A DNA stretch of 64,000 nucleotides. Source: DAIDKA01 sp035487155 (GTDB lineage Bacteria > Pseudomonadota > Gammaproteobacteria > Steroidobacterales > Steroidobacteraceae). The DNA lies in contig DATHMK010000091.1 in assembly GCA_035487155.1 (NCBI GenBank), positions 1 through 64,000 of the forward strand. The letters run 5' to 3'. This document shows, in pieces, positions 62,019-64,000 of the stretch (positions within the stretch are counted from its first letter, which is position 1; every line of letters begins with the position of its first letter). The notes under the pieces were generated by a model that was not told where the DNA came from, did no database searches, and was given only the letters and a program-made list of their open reading frames with translations. Made by a program: the position numbers and the translations under genes.

Positions 62019-64000
62019 GGCGAGTCCGCGATGCGGCAGAAGGCCTGCAGATGGCAGTGGTCGCAGGCCCCGTCCATGGGATCCACACGTGCCTCGCCGC
62101 GCATGAAATCGGCGGCCAGCTGTGCGACCTGGTCGCGCCAGGCCGCGCACTGCCGCGCCCAGGCACCCTGCTCCGCCAGACCCGCCACGCCCGGCAGCCG
62201 GCCGTCCTGATCACCGATGCCCTTGAACATCACGGCCTTCGGCTCAAGGTGCGCCACGCCCAGGGCACTCACCGGTACCCCCGCTGCCAGCAGATACACC
62301 AGCAGCTGCGGATAGGTGGTGCGCGCCACTTCCCAGTCCGGGGTTACGACGCGGCCCGTTTTGTAGTCAATGATGGCGTGCGTGTCATCCTCCAGCCGAT
62401 CCACCCGATCGATGCGCACATCGATGAGGGCGCCGGCGATCCCCAGGCGATGCTCGGCCTCGGTCTCATGGATCGCGAAGGGCGCGCGCGCGGCGTCCAC
62501 CTCGCACAGTGCGCGGATCAGCCGCTCGGCCCGACCGCGCTCGCGCGCAATGGCCGCACGCCGCAGCTCCAGCAGACCGCTGGCATCCTCGGCCGGGTGC
62601 GCCGCCTCTTCATGCAGGATTTCGGCGGCGGCCTGCAGCACACTCTGGGTGATCATTGGCCCCAGCGCCTGCGCGGTCCGCGCCGCGCCCAGTCCCGCCG
62701 ATCCCCCCAGCCGTAGCCACAGCAGCTGCAGGGCCCGATGCAGCATGCTGCCGCGCTCCCGCGCGGTGATGCCGGGCGTGGGCGTTTCAAGCGGGTCCGC
62801 TCGCAGACGCAATTGCGCGTAGGCGCGAAACGGGCAGCGGCTCTGCAGTTCAATCGCGCGGCTGCCCGCCGGCAGCGGCAATCCTTCCGGCCACGGCGCT
62901 GCCGGTTCGTCCACATAGCTTTCCACAGCCCGCGCAGCCCGCATGGCCACCGGCCACTGCTCAGCGGGTGCAGGCGGCGCGTAGCTGCGCGCGGCGAAGG
63001 GCGCCAGCAGCGGCGAGATTGTCAGCTTCAGATCGGCTTCCTGGCGCGGCGCACTGACAATGAACTCGCGACTGCAGCGACACAGCGTCAGCAGGGACTC
63101 GCGGGCCTGATTCACCAGCACGCCGGCATCCGTGCTGCTGATGCGCGCCTGGCGCTGCAGCGCCGCCGGAATGAAGGGATCAAAGCGCGCCGCCTGCGGA
63201 ATCGTCCGGCTGTCCAGTCCGCTGACCCAGATCCCGTCGTAGCGCGCGATGGGATCGGCCAGCGTTGCGGTCACGGTGACGGCCACATCCCCGGTGGCCG
63301 GCTCAAAGCGCGTGCGTGACAGCAACTGCGTGAAGCGCTGCAGGGCTGCGGCACCCTCGCAGGCACCCAGCTGCGCGGGCAGTTCGCCGCACTCCTGCAG
63401 CAGCTCGTCAAGTCGCTGCAGCACCTGCTGGGTATGGCTGCTGCGCTGCCGGGTGGCGCGGGCGGTCAGGTCGCACAGTGTGAGTACGCGCCCGAAGCGC
63501 GCGCACCACTCACCCAGTGTTCCGCGTGGTGGGCCGGCCAGCGCCTCGAGCATGCGCTCGATGAAGTCAGCCACTGCATCGGCCGGCACCCGCAGCGCGG
63601 GCGGCGCTGCGCGCAGTGCCTGCAGCAGCTGCCGCACCTCAAGGCGCGGCGGCACCACGGTGCGCAGCCACACATCAAGCTCGGCGCGTGCGGCGGCATC
63701 CGGGCGCGGCCAGAAGCTGTCGCGCAGCCATTGCGACAGCTGCGCAAACTCCACCGCCGCGGTGAGCAGCTGCAGCGTGTTGAGCCCAGCGGCGACGGGA
63801 GCGAAGCTGAGCAACGGCTGTCCGCCCTCCAGGGCATAAGCCTCACCATCGGGCCCCAGGGCCGCATCGAACATGCGTCGCACTTCACCCCGGCGCTGCG
63901 CCAGCTGCGGCACGATGACCAGCAGGCGTGCCGCGGGCGCCGCGCCCAGGCGCTCCCGGCACCATTGCGCCATCAGGGCTATTTCCTCGGCGCCATCGGC
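62015..64000 (-). CDS. PD-(D/E)XK nuclease, AddB-like with Fe-S Cys motif (5'-truncated by the window end)
   Basis: The reading frame is open past 63973 to the window edge (A-D-G-A-E-E-I-A-L precedes the first Met), so the N terminus lies beyond 64000. The visible 660 residues show an inactive helicase-like part (LLVIVPQLAQRRGEV) and a C-terminal RecB-type nuclease domain with DVRIDRVDRLEDDTHAIIDYKTGRV. Cysteines at SRCPFRAYAQ and GACDHCHLQAFC match the Fe-S cluster of AddB. It pairs with the helicase for double-strand break end processing. The exact name (TIGR03623-type repair protein versus AddB) is not certain. Confidence 0.87.
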   Translation of the reverse strand, partial: ADGAEEIALMAQWCRERLGAAPAARLLVIVPQLAQRRGEVRRMFDAALGPDGEAYALEGGQPLLSFAPVAAGLNTLQLLTAAVEFAQLSQWLRDSFWPRPDAAARAELDVWLRTVVPPRLEVRQLLQALRAAPPALRVPADAVADFIERMLEALAGPPRGTLGEWCARFGRVLTLCDLTARATRQRSSHTQQVLQRLDELLQECGELPAQLGACEGAAALQRFTQLLSRTRFEPATGDVAVTVTATLADPIARYDGIWVSGLDSRTIPQAARFDPFIPAALQRQARISSTDAGVLVNQARESLLTLCRCSREFIVSAPRQEADLKLTISPLLAPFAARSYAPPAPAEQWPVAMRAARAVESYVDEPAAPWPEGLPLPAGSRAIELQSRCPFRAYAQLRLRADPLETPTPGITARERGSMLHRALQLLWLRLGGSAGLGAARTAQALGPMITQSVLQAAAEILHEEAAHPAEDASGLLELRRAAIARERGRAERLIRALCEVDAARAPFAIHETEAEHRLGIAGALIDVRIDRVDRLEDDTHAIIDYKTGRVVTPDWEVARTTYPQLLVYLLAAGVPVSALGVAHLEPKAVMFKGIGDQDGRLPGVAGLAEQGAWARQCAAWRDQVAQLAADFMRGEARVDPMDGACDHCHLQAFCRIADSP

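Overview
This 64 kb window is a GC-rich bacterial chromosome segment with dense, mostly unidirectional gene blocks and very short spacers. The core gene order fabD-fabG-acpP-fabF-pabB-pabC-mltG-tmk-holB-pilZ, a gspG-N type II secretion block, an MdtABC-type RND pump and a SPINDLY-type glycosyltransferase point to a Gammaproteobacterium, most likely of the Xanthomonadales/Nevskiales/Steroidobacterales group. That placement is inferred from gene order and protein style, not from a marker gene. I saw no rRNA, tRNA, CRISPR array, insertion sequence or prophage.

Layout. 0.2-4.7 kb: an arsR-SRPBCC-membrane protein operon divergent from a secreted alpha/beta hydrolase, then a cyclophilin, a dienelactone hydrolase and a membrane protein. 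4.7-9.5 kb: a membrane-fused spermidine-synthase-like protein divergent from a TPR/GT41 glycosyltransferase and a second hydrolase. 9.7-15.7 kb: a signalling operon of a CHASE3-GAF hybrid kinase with three receiver domains, CheR, CheB and a REC-kinase. 15.7-24.7 kb: a four-gene RND efflux operon. 24.9-28.4 kb: an SGNH hydrolase, a YXWGXW lipoprotein, an SRPBCC protein and a Rieske oxygenase. The Rieske gene is divergent from a TetR regulator, with a perfect palindrome between them. 29.0-32.5 kb: three exported proteins, one with three tandem SnoaL-like domains. 32.6-38.1 kb: a lone tatA, a small unknown protein, a TIR-like protein divergent from an endonuclease/exonuclease/phosphatase protein, a FadB/FadJ-like multifunctional enzyme and a cyclic-nucleotide-binding/rhodanese fusion. 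38.1-43.4 kb: a large secreted Lys-C-like serine protease with eight repeats and a GlyGly-CTERM-like tail, a lipoprotein and a one-TM protein. 43.4-52.8 kb: the pilZ-to-fabD core block (minus strand), headed by a rhombosortase. 52.85-58.8 kb: gspGHIJKLMN (plus strand). 58.8-64 kb: an AddAB-like helicase/nuclease pair, the second gene cut by the window end.

The most coherent biology is a possible secretion and sorting unit. A rhombosortase (52184-52798) lies 51 bp from, and divergent to, type II secretion genes gspG-N. About 10 kb away is a trypsin-fold protease carrying the type of C-terminal tail that rhombosortases are proposed to process after type II export. The GspH, GspI and GspJ pseudopilins of this system carry unusual Ser/Pro/Thr/Asp-rich insertions. 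Other points of interest are overlapping divergent promoters with an operator-like repeat at the arsR locus, the triple SnoaL protein, and the TIR-like protein in which Gln seems to replace the usual Glu.
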